Below, piece after piece: positions 1 through 7,221 of a stretch of 64,000 nt of DNA; the first letter of the stretch is position 1, and every line of letters begins with the position of its first letter. A model generated the notes under the pieces. That model was not told the DNA's origin and did no database searches. It saw only the letters and a list, made by a program, of their open reading frames with translations. A program made the translations under genes and the position numbers. This DNA is from Lentilactobacillus buchneri (GTDB lineage Bacteria; Bacillota; Bacilli; Lactobacillales; Lactobacillaceae): NCBI RefSeq assembly GCF_018314255.1, contig NZ_CP073066.1, positions 1 to 64,000 on the forward strand. Reading direction: 5' to 3'.

Positions 1-163
1 TGTTCTCGCAAGCCTCTAACTGGCTCTTATCGTGCAAATTCTTGGCTCTGGTCGCATACCGGCCGGATTGTTTGAGCAAAATGACAACGGATTTAGTGAT
101 GTGTAAATCCTCTTTCTCAAACAATTCTTTTAATTCGTCTTTACTCATGTATTGGTTCGACAT
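1..163 (-). CDS. Hypothetical phage protein, N-terminal part only
   Basis: The first 54 codons of a gene that runs off the left edge. It begins MSNQYMSKDELKELFEKE and reads through without a stop. A GAGGTG ribosome binding site lies 7 bases before this ATG; a second ATG three bases earlier is also possible but sits very close to the site. The start overlaps the end of the helicase gene by about 23 bases, so the two are translationally linked in the early operon. I see no recognisable domain in the visible part. Confidence 0.6.
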   Translation of the reverse strand, partial: MSNQYMSKDELKELFEKEDLHITKSVVILLKQSGRYATRAKNLHDKSQLEACEN

Positions 164-1421
164 CATGACTCACCTCAACAATTTTTTGAATATTCTTTTG
201 GAAGTAGAATTCCAACTTACCTAATTCACCATCACGGTTTTTCTTGATAGATAAATTAAGATTTTTATCAGTTGGATCCTCACTTGGTCGCCATAAGAAA
301 CCAACGATGTTGGCGTCCTGTTCAATGGCACCGGTTTCCCGCAAGTCACGGAGCTGTGGTTCATTACTCTCACGAGATTCAACGCCCCGGTTCAATTGGC
401 TTAAAGCGATGATGGAAATCTTTAAATTCTGTGTTAGCAATTTCAACCGCCGTGACACTTCTTCAAGTGATTGACGGGCATCTTGCTTTGAGTTGCCGGT
501 CTCCACCAACCCAATGTGGTCAACAATTGCCAAATAATGACCGGATCCAAACCGTTGGGCGTGTTGTTTGATTACTGAGCTTATTTCATCAATTGATACC
601 AGCCGATCGTTTGACCAGAACCGAATATCACCAATTTGCTTGATTGTTTCGGCGGCGGCTTGCTTTTGTGAAGCTGACATTCTAACGGCTGGGTTTTTCC
701 AGTAATTTAGGGCAATACCCGAATTGGCAGCATAGATCCGGTGCATGTTTTGCTTGGAACTCATTTCGAGTGAAAATAATTCCACTGTCAAATTAGAGTC
801 GTACATAATCGCATTCATGCCGATGTTTAACGCAAAGGCCGTTTTTCCAACTGATGGTCGGGCACCGATGACCATCAACTGGTTAGGTGCCAACCCACCG
901 CCAAGCAACTTGTCCAGACCCGCATAGGTTTTGATAAAGCCAGTCGTTGGTGTATTAAGTTCTTCAAGAGCATCATTGACCAGCTCGCTGTTATCATGAT
1001 CGGTTTGGGTATCCGTCCGCATCGCTTCATCCCGCAACATGTCCAAATGGTCAAGGTTAAAATCACTTGGATCTTTGGAGGCATTCAAGGCCGCCTCTTT
1101 AATCATGCGAGTGTAATAATAACTGCGAAGCTCTTTAAAAGTTGCCTTTGGATCCAATGGCCGGTCAACTCCCTGAATTGAATTGATAATCTTTTGAACA
1201 TCTAGCCGTTTGCCAAACGGTGTGTCGCTAAAAGCCGCAGCAATTTGTTCGGCATTTTCATAGCGGGTCCCCCAAAGGTTGATAAAGCTGGCTAGAATCC
1301 GATAAGAATTATTGGTAAACCAATTCTCATCAACGGTATTGGATTCCAGAACTTGGGGTTGGTTGATTAGAAACCACATTGCTTTTCGTTCGATTTGTGG
1401 AAAATTCGTGTTAGTTGGCAT
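141..1421 (-). CDS. Phage replicative DNA helicase, DnaB-like
   Basis: A hexameric 5'-3' helicase expected to unwind the phage replication fork. The protein is about 426 residues, close to the usual DnaB length. An N-terminal helical domain (about 1-150) is followed by a RecA-fold ATPase with Walker A GARPSVGKTAF near residue 190, FSLEMS just after it, Walker B LAIVDHIGLV near 300, and the conserved stretch ALSQLNRGVE...LRDLRETGAIEQDA near 345-370. A GTG start nine bases upstream is possible, but the GAGGTG site sits six bases before the ATG chosen here. It overlaps the end of the upstream initiator gene, and the pair presumably works as initiator plus helicase. Confidence 0.92.
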   Translation of the reverse strand: MPTNTNFPQIERKAMWFLINQPQVLESNTVDENWFTNNSYRILASFINLWGTRYENAEQIAAAFSDTPFGKRLDVQKIINSIQGVDRPLDPKATFKELRSYYYTRMIKEAALNASKDPSDFNLDHLDMLRDEAMRTDTQTDHDNSELVNDALEELNTPTTGFIKTYAGLDKLLGGGLAPNQLMVIGARPSVGKTAFALNIGMNAIMYDSNLTVELFSLEMSSKQNMHRIYAANSGIALNYWKNPAVRMSASQKQAAAETIKQIGDIRFWSNDRLVSIDEISSVIKQHAQRFGSGHYLAIVDHIGLVETGNSKQDARQSLEEVSRRLKLLTQNLKISIIALSQLNRGVESRESNEPQLRDLRETGAIEQDANIVGFLWRPSEDPTDKNLNLSIKKNRDGELGKLEFYFQKNIQKIVEVSHDVEPIHE

Positions 1422-2298
1422 TCTCAACACCTCGCCTCGATAGATACCTCTCCGGATGGAAGATTCGATCGGCTTTCTCCCAGGTAATATCCGGATATGT
1501 TTCTTGAATCACTGGTAACGCCTTTTCGATGCTGCCAAATTCGGAACATTTGTTATAAATCAGGTCTTCCCGTTTCTGAATGGCAATTACCCGATCCAAC
1601 TCCGATTGTTTGGAAGACCGTGGTTCAGGGGTCTGGTAATCGTCATCCCAACCAGATTGATTAAACCAGGTCGATCCATGCTTGATGTACCGCATATCTG
1701 TTTTGAGATAGGCAATTTCCTGTTTGTACTTCACGATTCCATCCTGAATCTGCTTATTGGTTACTCCATGCTTCAGAGCTTTTTGGTAAAAATTAAAGGC
1801 TTTCTCCTTACCCTTTTTGTTTGGATACAGTTTCCAGAGCTTCTCAAAATCATTTCTGACCCCTGAACCACCCTGTTTTGGTTTTTCTTTGTTTGTTTTC
1901 TTACTCTTACTTGTATTATTAATACTTGTAATATTCTCTTTAAAGTTTTCTTTAATAGGGTCTTTAAAGTTTTCTTTAACACCCCCATTAACTTTTCTTT
2001 GATGGGTATTAAAGTTTTGTTTAATACCAATAATGCGTTTTGCGATTCGTTTAGTACCAGTTTCATATTCGAAAGTCACTGAAACATATCCGAGTTTTTT
2101 TAAATGATTGATCCAAGTTGAAATTGATACGGTACTTACGTGGTACAACTTTGCAAAGTAATTGTTAGAAGCCCAGCAAGTGCCATCTTTCGTACATAAT
2201 GCTGTGATTTCTGAATAGAGAATTTTTTCATTGGCTTTTAAGTGCTCATCATAACGAACATTTGCTGGTAATACGGAGTAGAAAGCTGGCTTTTCCAT
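1411..2298 (-). CDS. Phage replication initiation protein with N-terminal winged helix
   Basis: A 295-residue protein built like phage replisome organisers. Residues about 1-95 resemble the HTH_36 winged-helix domain seen at the N-terminus of many such proteins, with ...CTKDGTCWASNNYFAKLYHVS as the recognition helix region. A low-complexity Lys/Asn/Ser linker (about 110-150) follows. The C-terminal part has the FEKLWKLYPNKKGKEKAFNFY motif and a WFNQSGWDD segment typical of phage DnaD-like replication proteins. It lies directly before the helicase and overlaps it slightly, so it probably binds the origin and loads that helicase. The replication origin may lie within this gene, but I see no clear iteron array in it. 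Confidence 0.8.
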   Translation of the reverse strand: MEKPAFYSVLPANVRYDEHLKANEKILYSEITALCTKDGTCWASNNYFAKLYHVSTVSISTWINHLKKLGYVSVTFEYETGTKRIAKRIIGIKQNFNTHQRKVNGGVKENFKDPIKENFKENITSINNTSKSKKTNKEKPKQGGSGVRNDFEKLWKLYPNKKGKEKAFNFYQKALKHGVTNKQIQDGIVKYKQEIAYLKTDMRYIKHGSTWFNQSGWDDDYQTPEPRSSKQSELDRVIAIQKREDLIYNKCSEFGSIEKALPVIQETYPDITWEKADRIFHPERYLSRRGVENAN

Positions 2299-2311
2299 GA
2301 TTTTGTACCCC

Positions 2312-3031
2312 CTAAACGTTTAGCTTGTCCCAAAGTTCATCGGTTGATTCATCAGCAGGCTTCTTAGAGTCCTTTTTTTCACTCTTTTGCCGAAATTCCA
2401 TCAGCTCGGTGGTCAACTCATGATCCATGGCATTCAAATCATCTTTAGTCATTTCTTTCCAGCTGGTAACTTTGGCATTTTTCATCGAAGCCACCGTTAA
2501 TGGTTTAGGCTCCATTGCCATCTCTTTGCTGAGGGCGGCTATCTTGTCCTTTAACATGTCTTTGTCTTCTTGGGAGGCCATTGGCTTACTAGACTTCTTT
2601 GGAGCACCACGGCGCTTATGTGGCGCTTCATGCGGTGCTGACTTACTGGCTGAATTACCATCGTCATCAACATCACTGGTAACCCCGAACACAGCGGATA
2701 AGGTGTAGCGACGTGCGTAAGTTTCAGCGGATCCAAAGGCCTGAGCGTCATTCTTCGTAACTGGGACGTTGAGTGGATCGAACTGAATGTATTGACCGGA
2801 CTCATGGAGTAAGATGGTCGATACTGAGATTTGATTGCCATCACTGGTAACTTCCTGTGTGTAGGCGAAGCCTTTCGGTAAGGCCTTGTCAATGGCATCA
2901 ACGACGCCTTCCAGCATTACGTATTTGGACTTAAAGAATGGGTTGTTCGCATTCTTTTCTGGCTGCTTGATATTCTTACGAACCTCATTGAGTGCCTTCG
3001 CAATTTCAGATATATTCTCACTTTTCTTCAT
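2312..3031 (-). CDS. ERF-family single-strand annealing recombinase
   Basis: A 239-residue protein of the ERF (essential recombination function) family, which anneals complementary single strands during phage recombination. The ERF core spans roughly residues 5-135 and shows NNPFFKSKY, the VDAIDKAL helix, GFAYTQE, and the AFGSAETYARRYTLSAVFGV segment that is diagnostic for the family. The C-terminal third is charged and probably disordered, ending DELWDKLNV, which resembles the SSB-like acidic tail seen in some recombinases. An in-frame GTG nine bases upstream is poorly placed; GGAGAG sits eight bases before the ATG used here. It overlaps the Gam-like gene upstream, a common pairing of nuclease inhibitor and annealing protein. 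Confidence 0.92.
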   Translation of the reverse strand: MKKSENISEIAKALNEVRKNIKQPEKNANNPFFKSKYVMLEGVVDAIDKALPKGFAYTQEVTSDGNQISVSTILLHESGQYIQFDPLNVPVTKNDAQAFGSAETYARRYTLSAVFGVTSDVDDDGNSASKSAPHEAPHKRRGAPKKSSKPMASQEDKDMLKDKIAALSKEMAMEPKPLTVASMKNAKVTSWKEMTKDDLNAMDHELTTELMEFRQKSEKKDSKKPADESTDELWDKLNV

Positions 3032-3533
3032 ATAGACCACTCTCCAATTTATTAGGGTGATAACTAACAGATTCCTTTTCGATCACAGTAATTCCAGGTA
3101 CTTTCTCGCCATTTTGATCAATGGCTACCCCGTCATAATCGGTCAGTTGTTTTTTGAAGTCTGCCCATTTAACGTCTTTTTTTAGTAAGTCTGGATAATT
3201 CTTTTCTACAAACGGAAGAAGCTTACTGGGTTCACGTTGGTATTGTTTAGCATGACGCAGGCTGGTATACCCAGCCGGAACCTTAACCTTGCCATCAGGT
3301 TGCGTTTGACGATACTGTTCAATCAACTGTTCAAAGTAATCCTGGCTTTCTTTCAATGGTTTAGTTTCGCTTTCGTACCATTCCTTGGTTTGTTCGTCAA
3401 AGCCGGCTTTTTGTTGCGCTTTGATATCCAGCTCTTGCTTAACCTCAGCCAATTTACGAAATGCCCAGTTTGCTTTGTTATCGTCATCAATAACAAATGT
3501 TTGTTTTTCCGGTGCCTCTTTAATTTCATCCAT
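3018..3533 (-). CDS. Host-nuclease inhibitor, Gam-like
   Basis: A 171-residue protein with the layout of Gam-family proteins, which bind DNA ends and block exonucleases such as AddAB/RecBCD. The N-terminal half (about 25-90) is a long charged helical stretch (FRKLAEVKQELDIKAQQKAG and onward) that fits the antiparallel coiled coil of the family. The rest is the small globular part with PAGYTSLRHAKQYQREPSKLLPFV. A GAGGAGG site precedes the ATG. It lies next to the ERF gene, as in many Lactobacillus phages, which supports a role in protecting recombining ends. The family call rests on pattern and context, not on a search. Confidence 0.82.
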   Translation of the reverse strand: MDEIKEAPEKQTFVIDDDNKANWAFRKLAEVKQELDIKAQQKAGFDEQTKEWYESETKPLKESQDYFEQLIEQYRQTQPDGKVKVPAGYTSLRHAKQYQREPSKLLPFVEKNYPDLLKKDVKWADFKKQLTDYDGVAIDQNGEKVPGITVIEKESVSYHPNKLESGLYEEK

Positions 3534-3535
3534 AG

Positions 3536-3721
3536 CTAGTCCTCCTCGTAGATACCGGTAATTTCGTAATCATTTAGTTTATCTTTTTCTTTTCTGAGAC
3601 AAGTCAGCAACGCTTCTTTAACGATCGGGTTGCTTTCTTGGTCATAAGCTCGTTCCAATCCAGTGACTCGTAAGCGCGCATATTTAATTTTTCTCAACCC
3701 ATATTCCAGCTTCTTGTTCAT
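3536..3721 (-). CDS. Small hypothetical phage protein (61 aa)
   Basis: A 61-residue, highly charged, helical protein (MNKKLEYGLRKIKYARLRVTG start). The start ATG overlaps the TGA of the preceding micro-gene (ATATGA), so translation is coupled. The end sits two bases before the Gam-like start. No domain recognised; the heptad-like spacing of Leu/Ile and charged residues suggests a helical hairpin. Confidence 0.6.
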   Translation of the reverse strand: MNKKLEYGLRKIKYARLRVTGLERAYDQESNPIVKEALLTCLRKEKDKLNDYEITGIYEED

Positions 3722-3861
3722 ATTTCCACTCCTCCAATATCCATCTCGTCTTCATACTGGTCTTCATATTCGGCATATTCCGCCTCGGCCAACTCCTCTT
3801 GTGTTGGCTTTGGATCTTCGTATTCATCAGCCATGTTTTCGTAATACTCATCCTCATTCAT
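3718..3861 (-). CDS. Very acidic micro-protein (47 aa)
   Basis: A 47-residue ORF that starts MNEDEYYENMADEYEDPKPT and ends DIGGVEI. Roughly two fifths of the residues are Asp or Glu, with many Tyr. AAGGAGG lies nine bases before the ATG, and the stop overlaps the start of the next gene. The composition recalls DNA-mimic proteins that phages use against DNA-binding enzymes, but that is only a resemblance of composition. Confidence 0.6.
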   Translation of the reverse strand: MNEDEYYENMADEYEDPKPTQEELAEAEYAEYEDQYEDEMDIGGVEI

Positions 3862-4009
3862 GGTTAATTGCCTCCTTCACACGTTGCCATATTCCCTTGC
3901 GGGGGTTAGAATAGACGTATAAATGAATTTGATTTGCACCTAATCGTGTATTTGAAGCGTTTTGCAATGGCCGTTGCGGAGCGCTTTTTTTGTTGTCTGA
4001 ATTTTCCAT
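3854..4009 (-). CDS. Small hypothetical phage protein (51 aa)
   Basis: A 51-residue ORF beginning MENSDNKKSAPQRPLQNASN and ending WQRVKEAINHE. GGAGAGG lies nine bases before the ATG; an in-frame ATG at 4018 touches the ribosome site and is less likely. The stop overlaps the start of the acidic micro-gene (ATGAATGA arrangement). No domain recognised. The basic, aromatic C-terminal half could contact nucleic acid, but nothing proves it. Confidence 0.55.
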   Translation of the reverse strand: MENSDNKKSAPQRPLQNASNTRLGANQIHLYVYSNPRKGIWQRVKEAINHE

Positions 4010-4014
4010 TTCAA

Positions 4015-4200
4015 TCATCCTCTCCTTATTTCGTTGATATCTGCTTTGACCTGTTTAAAATACTTTTTAATGCCATTTTTGATATCTTCTTTTGAGATAC
4101 CACCGTCAAAATACTTCTTGGAATTGCTGAACAAAATCGTCGCAATCACTAAGAAAATTGAATAGAAAGCAATGCCACTCAATGTAAAAGTAATCATCAT
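4015..4200 (-). CDS. Small single-pass membrane protein of the phage early operon
   Basis: A 61-residue protein. Residues about 3-25 (MITFTLSGIAFYSIFLVIATIL) form one transmembrane segment, followed by a charged helical tail rich in Lys, Asp and Ile that would lie in the cytoplasm. AGGAGG precedes the ATG by six bases, which decides this start over longer in-frame readings. Small membrane proteins in phage early operons sometimes act in superinfection exclusion or anchor replication proteins; nothing in the sequence separates these options. Confidence 0.6.
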   Translation of the reverse strand: MMITFTLSGIAFYSIFLVIATILFSNSKKYFDGGISKEDIKNGIKKYFKQVKADINEIRRG

Positions 4201-4213
4201 ACATAACCTCCTC

Positions 4214-4423
4214 TTAGAATCCGTAGACCGTGTGATTATGGATCCATTTCTCAACTTCTGGTGCTGGATACAATGGCCGTTTCTTACCAGGAATAATCAA
4301 CTTTGGAAAGTCATTCTCGTAGAAAACCGGATTAACGGTGTTATAACCACAGCCTGGGAAATATCGCTCGATTACTTGCATTTTGGTAAGTAGCTCCGTA
4401 TTGGTAATGCTTGGCTCACTCAT
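4214..4423 (-). CDS. Small HTH/excisionase-like phage protein
   Basis: A 69-residue protein with the layout of small winged-helix phage proteins: LLTKMQVIERYFPGCG (helix-turn-helix), then a wing with FPKLIIPGKKRPLYP, then a short helix AAPEVEKWIHNH-like at the end. This resembles MerR/excisionase or AlpA-type DNA-binding folds, in which an adaptor reads a target site and bends DNA. It lies four bases downstream of the next gene in the same operon. It could be the excisionase partner of the integrase or an unrelated early regulator. Confidence 0.55.
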   Translation of the reverse strand: MSEPSITNTELLTKMQVIERYFPGCGYNTVNPVFYENDFPKLIIPGKKRPLYPAPEVEKWIHNHTVYGF

Positions 4424-4426
4424 ATC

Positions 4427-4933
4427 CTAGCCTCCTAACTTCTGATTGAATTCTTTGATTGGTTCCTTAGGATCAATGTCATTGTATTGACACCATTCCA
4501 GGAATTCGGTAATTTCTGCACTAATCTCTTCGGGAAATTCTTTACTAAAGGCATCAATGTTCTTCCAGTCTTGAGTAGTACGCTCGTTGAGAGGTACAGA
4601 AGCGCTTTGAAAAGCAATTGCTTGGATCTCTTTACGATCATCTTCCTGCTTTTCTTGATTGGTCAGCGCTGCAAACAAACCATTACGCACTCGTTTGCTT
4701 TTAAAAAACGATAAGATATCGTAATTAGCTCGAGCCGCCGAATATTTGTAAAACCAATCATCAACAAACTTGGCAGTTCGTTTTAACGTATCGTTGTCCA
4801 TCTTGCGTAATCCTTGACGCCAACGACTAATTGAAGCTTTGCTGGCAGGAATTTCATGTGCCAACTTAGTTAGCGGTGATTTAAATTTGGAACTTTTTAA
4901 AGCTAAATCTAATTGCACTGCTTCTTTATACAT
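4427..4933 (-). CDS. Hypothetical phage protein with N-terminal HTH
   Basis: A 168-residue protein. Residues about 15-45 (SPLTKLAHEIPASKASISRWRQG) read as a helix-turn-helix of the XRE/transposase type. The rest is predicted helical and ends in an acidic region. Longer readings start with TTG or an ATG that touches the GGAG; the ATG used here lies nine bases after it. The gene leads the minus-strand early operon that includes replication and recombination genes, so a regulatory role is plausible. I do not recognise the family. Confidence 0.6.
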   Translation of the reverse strand: MYKEAVQLDLALKSSKFKSPLTKLAHEIPASKASISRWRQGLRKMDNDTLKRTAKFVDDWFYKYSAARANYDILSFFKSKRVRNGLFAALTNQEKQEDDRKEIQAIAFQSASVPLNERTTQDWKNIDAFSKEFPEEISAEITEFLEWCQYNDIDPKEPIKEFNQKLGG

Positions 4934-5010
4934 ACCCATCATCTCCAATCGGTAAATAGCCGATAATTAATTTCCAACTTGTCAAAGTACAATATGATTA
5001 AAGCTAAGAA

Positions 5011-5748
5011 TTAACCTTTCAATAAAGTTAGTCGTTCAACTTGTGGGTAAATGTCTTGAGCAGCCAAGAAGTCGTAAATGAATTTCTGCCCTCGTTGCGT
5101 CCACTTCATCGTGTTAGCGACTTTCTTAGTTCCCGTTTTCTGATCAAAGTAGGAAAATGGCTCAATGTGCGTATACCCAAACCCTTGATACTTGGCGTAT
5201 AGCAACCACGTTTTCCCATGCCGATACTGAATCCCCATTTTGTGCAGCAACTGATTGAACTTGGCGGTCGACATCCCGTAATTCTTGGCAATCATTGACG
5301 TGGTTTCTAATCCTGGATTAGCAAGCATCTTTTGAGTGTAATCCGCAGCCGGTTTAAGCTTTTGGTTTTCTTCAACAGAGTTTGCTAAAGCCCGTAAAGC
5401 GCTTGGATAATCTTTCGGTAAAGGTAATTGTGGCTGGGCCTTAGCTTGCTTTTCCATGGAAATGAAATATTGACGAGCTTGCTTACCTTTCTTAGTTCTT
5501 TGAATCATGGATAACTCTTTCGCCATGTCCAAAGTCAAAGCATGATTTACCTGTGGACGACCACCACTAGGTTTTAGACTTTTTTGACTAAAACTTGTAA
5601 AATCAACGTTTTCAGTAAATCCATACTCAATCATGCGATCAATCCATTTTGTATATTGAGTGTCGACTTCGAGGAAATCATGCAAGTCCCGACCATCGAC
5701 AGCAACGGAACCATCATTTTGTTTGAAGGTTTTAATTAGTTCATTCAT
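5011..5748 (-). CDS. Phage antirepressor, AntA/AntB plus KilAC domains
   Basis: A 245-residue antirepressor. The N-terminal domain (about 10-100) is of the AntA/AntB type: VDGRDLHDFLEVDTQYTKWI, GFTENVDFTS and the PQVNHALTLDMAKELSMIQRT motif. The C-terminal KilAC (ANT) domain (about 125-240) contains LETTSMIAKNYGMSTAKFN, HGKTWLLYAKY and TMKWTQRGQKFIYDFL. Such proteins bind or displace a phage repressor to promote induction. The gene lies next to the Cro-like gene and is probably read from the same leftward promoter. An upstream in-frame ATG at 5757 abuts the AAAGG site, so 5748 is preferred. Confidence 0.9.
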   Translation of the reverse strand: MNELIKTFKQNDGSVAVDGRDLHDFLEVDTQYTKWIDRMIEYGFTENVDFTSFSQKSLKPSGGRPQVNHALTLDMAKELSMIQRTKKGKQARQYFISMEKQAKAQPQLPLPKDYPSALRALANSVEENQKLKPAADYTQKMLANPGLETTSMIAKNYGMSTAKFNQLLHKMGIQYRHGKTWLLYAKYQGFGYTHIEPFSYFDQKTGTKKVANTMKWTQRGQKFIYDFLAAQDIYPQVERLTLLKG

Positions 5749-5799
5749 TCGTATCATCCTTTCGTTCTTTGAAAACTAAATGTTTTTTTGTTGCTTCCA

Positions 5800-6009
5800 C
5801 TACTTGGTCACCTCCTGTTCTTCATCAAGCAAATCTTCAATTGAAACATTTAATGCTTTAGCAAGTGCATTTGCAATTCGTGCATTTGGCGTAGCACCAC
5901 GTTCAATAGTGCTAATTGTCGTTTGTGGAACGGTGCTTATATCTGACAATCGTCCCTGAGACAATCCAAGAGCCAATCGATACTTTCTTACGTTTTGTCC
6001 AACAGTCAT
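5800..6009 (-). CDS. Cro/XRE-type HTH regulator (switch A, leftward)
   Basis: A 69-residue protein that is almost entirely one XRE helix-turn-helix domain: VRKYRLALGLSQGRLSDIS, then TVPQTTISTIERGATPN as turn and recognition helix, and the closing NALAKALNVSIEDLL. AAGGAGG precedes the ATG. It is transcribed away from the HTH gene at 6148, and four operator-like 18-bp repeats lie between the two. By position it is the Cro-like member of this pair and the first gene of the leftward transcript that continues to the antirepressor. Confidence 0.87.
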   Translation of the reverse strand: MTVGQNVRKYRLALGLSQGRLSDISTVPQTTISTIERGATPNARIANALAKALNVSIEDLLDEEQEVTK

Positions 6010-6025
6010 TTTCGTGCCTCCTTAG

Positions 6026-6134
6026 TTAACGTATTTGCGGTACATTTATATAATAACGCATTTAAGGTGAAAGTCAACGTATTTACGGTAATAAGTTCAA
6101 AAAATAATTGGTAGACTTAACGTATAAACGTTAA
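6026..6134. promoter_or_regulatory. Operator cluster A: four 18-bp repeats between divergent regulators
   Basis: Four related 18-bp sites are visible: TTAACGTATTTGCGGTAC at 6026, ATAACGCATTTAAGGTGA at 6053, TCAACGTATTTACGGTAA at 6074 and TTAACGTATAAACGTTAA at 6117. The last is palindromic in its TTAACG/CGTTAA arms; the others keep the AACGTATTTA core. Two of them cover the leftward promoter, and the fourth lies directly upstream of the ribosome site of the plus-strand HTH gene. Spacing between starts is 27, 21 and 43 bases. This is the pattern of a phage lysis/lysogeny operator region. Confidence 0.8.
6048..6077 (-). promoter_or_regulatory. Leftward promoter of switch A
   Basis: On the minus strand TTGACT is followed after 18 bases by TTATAT, about 40 bases before the Cro-like start. 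One operator repeat fills the spacer and another overlaps the -35 box, so bound repressor would block it. Confidence 0.6.
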
Positions 6135-6147
6135 AGGAGATTTTTAC

Positions 6148-6381
6148 ATGACTGATCATGAGTTGATTCTCAATCGAATCTACCAATTAATTAGGGAAAG
6201 AAACTTGACAGTAAATCGGCTAGCTACTCTTTCAGGGGTCAGCCAATCCACTTTGACATCCTTAGAAAGTCGGCCTACTGGCGTGCCAAAAGCTGATACC
6301 ATTCGCCTTTTGTGTAAGGCATTGGGCATTTCAGTCAAAGACTTCTTCGATTTTCCGCCCTACAACGAGGTGGAAAAATGA
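6148..6381 (+). CDS. XRE-family HTH regulator (switch A, rightward)
   Basis: A 77-residue protein carrying one XRE HTH domain (about 5-70): IYQLIRERNLTVNRLATLSG, VSQSTLTSLESRPTGVPKAD, and TIRLLCKALGISVKDFF. AAAGGAG lies eight bases before the ATG. It is divergent from the Cro-like gene and sits on the lysogeny side. There is no peptidase domain, so it cannot be a LexA-type self-cleaving repressor. It is either a minimal repressor for the four upstream operators or an accessory regulator controlled by the second switch further right. Confidence 0.82.
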   Translation: MTDHELILNRIYQLIRERNLTVNRLATLSGVSQSTLTSLESRPTGVPKADTIRLLCKALGISVKDFFDFPPYNEVEK

Positions 6382-6396
6382 AGGGAGGTGAACCTA

Positions 6397-6687
6397 TTGC
6401 AAGATTATGATGAAATAGAAAATTTTATCTTGGATGAGTTTGTTAAGGTATCTAAAAACAATGACAATATACATGCTGTTTTACAAGCCACTTTAGACGC
6501 TGGTACAAAAATGGGATATACAGACGAAAACATGATTCGCGCATTGAAAGATTTATATGAACGCGGATTTACTAATTTTAATGTTGATTGGTCTGCATTA
6601 GGACCATCGGATCCACAAATATCTATTCTTGACTCTGTGCCACTAACACCTGCTGGATATAGATACTGGAAAGAAAATAGTCATTAG
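6397..6687 (+). CDS. Hypothetical protein downstream of the switch A regulator
   Basis: A protein of 96 residues if it starts at the TTG that follows GGGAGGTG by the usual distance; the GTG at 6388 lies inside that ribosome site. The sequence is acidic and helical (DYDEIENFILDEFVKVSKNN) and ends with VPLTPAGYRYWKENSH. It begins a few bases after the HTH gene, so the two form an operon ended by the hairpin at 6700. I do not recognise it; the pairing with a small repressor could point to an immunity partner. Confidence 0.6.
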   Translation: MQDYDEIENFILDEFVKVSKNNDNIHAVLQATLDAGTKMGYTDENMIRALKDLYERGFTNFNVDWSALGPSDPQISILDSVPLTPAGYRYWKENSH

Positions 6688-6690
6688 TTT

Positions 6691-6876
6691 TTAGAAGAGG
6701 GATTCTTTTTTGGAGAATCCTTTTTCTGATGAATAAATATCACCATTAATATATTCAATTGTTACTTTAAAATAGTTGTTATAGTTGGTTATCATTCCTG
6801 GTTGTATAATCAATTCATGCCCATGACGATCGTTAACAACAATTTTTTTAGGATGTTCTTTGTAAAACTCCTTCAT
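6691..6876 (-). CDS. Small hypothetical phage protein (61 aa)
   Basis: A 61-residue, beta-rich protein (HPKKIVVNDRHGHELIIQPG...). AAGGTGAG precedes the ATG. It is convergent with the plus-strand gene ending at 6687, and its last codons lie in the shared terminator hairpin. The DNA just upstream resembles the leader of the antirepressor gene. Confidence 0.55.
   Translation of the reverse strand: MKEFYKEHPKKIVVNDRHGHELIIQPGMITNYNNYFKVTIEYINGDIYSSEKGFSKKESLF
6700..6725 (+). terminator. Terminator of the switch A rightward operon
   Basis: Stem GGATTCT/AGAATCC with an 7-base T-rich loop, followed by TTTTT on the plus strand, thirteen bases after the stop of the gene ending at 6687. It overlaps the 3' end of the convergent minus-strand gene. 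Confidence 0.7.
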
Positions 6877-6966
6877 TTGCTCACCTTCTTTCGCTCTTTG
6901 AAATTTAAATCCATCATCAACTTTTAGTGGGATAATTAAGTTATTCCATTAAAGGTGGTGAATACA

Positions 6967-7221
6967 ATGCAGATAACTGTCGCACCAATTAACGAGCAAG
7001 GAGTTAATTTTTCAGTTGTTTTAATGAAGCCAAGCTTCCAATTGACTTCTGAAAATATGGAAAATTTGAACTCTGAACTTCCAGTCGATTTTCCAAGGCC
7101 GATTGTTGTTGCTCGAAAATTAGGAACAGAGTTGGAATTTTACGGAAGAAAAGATATCGTTAATTTTCTTTCGGATCTTGATCCTTCTCAGATTCCTTGG
7201 CAAACTTTTGAGGTCCAATAA
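6967..7221 (+). CDS. Small hypothetical phage protein (84 aa)
   Basis: An 84-residue protein, MQITVAPINEQGVNFSVVLM at the start. An upstream GTGGTG belongs to the ribosome site AAAGGTGG rather than to the gene. The C-terminal half contains VDFPRPIVVARKLGTELEFYGRK. No domain recognised. Its last 60 bases overlap, in antisense, the end of a minus-strand gene ending at 7160, so the two 3' ends interlock. Confidence 0.55.
   Translation: MQITVAPINEQGVNFSVVLMKPSFQLTSENMENLNSELPVDFPRPIVVARKLGTELEFYGRKDIVNFLSDLDPSQIPWQTFEVQ

Noticed and set aside
1905..1990. AT-rich repeats inside the replication initiator gene as a CRISPR or iteron array
   Set aside because: TTAAAGTTTTCTTTAA recurs a few times, but the copies are short, irregular and encode the low-complexity Asn/Lys/Glu linker. 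It could be part of a phage origin, but the evidence is too weak to call.
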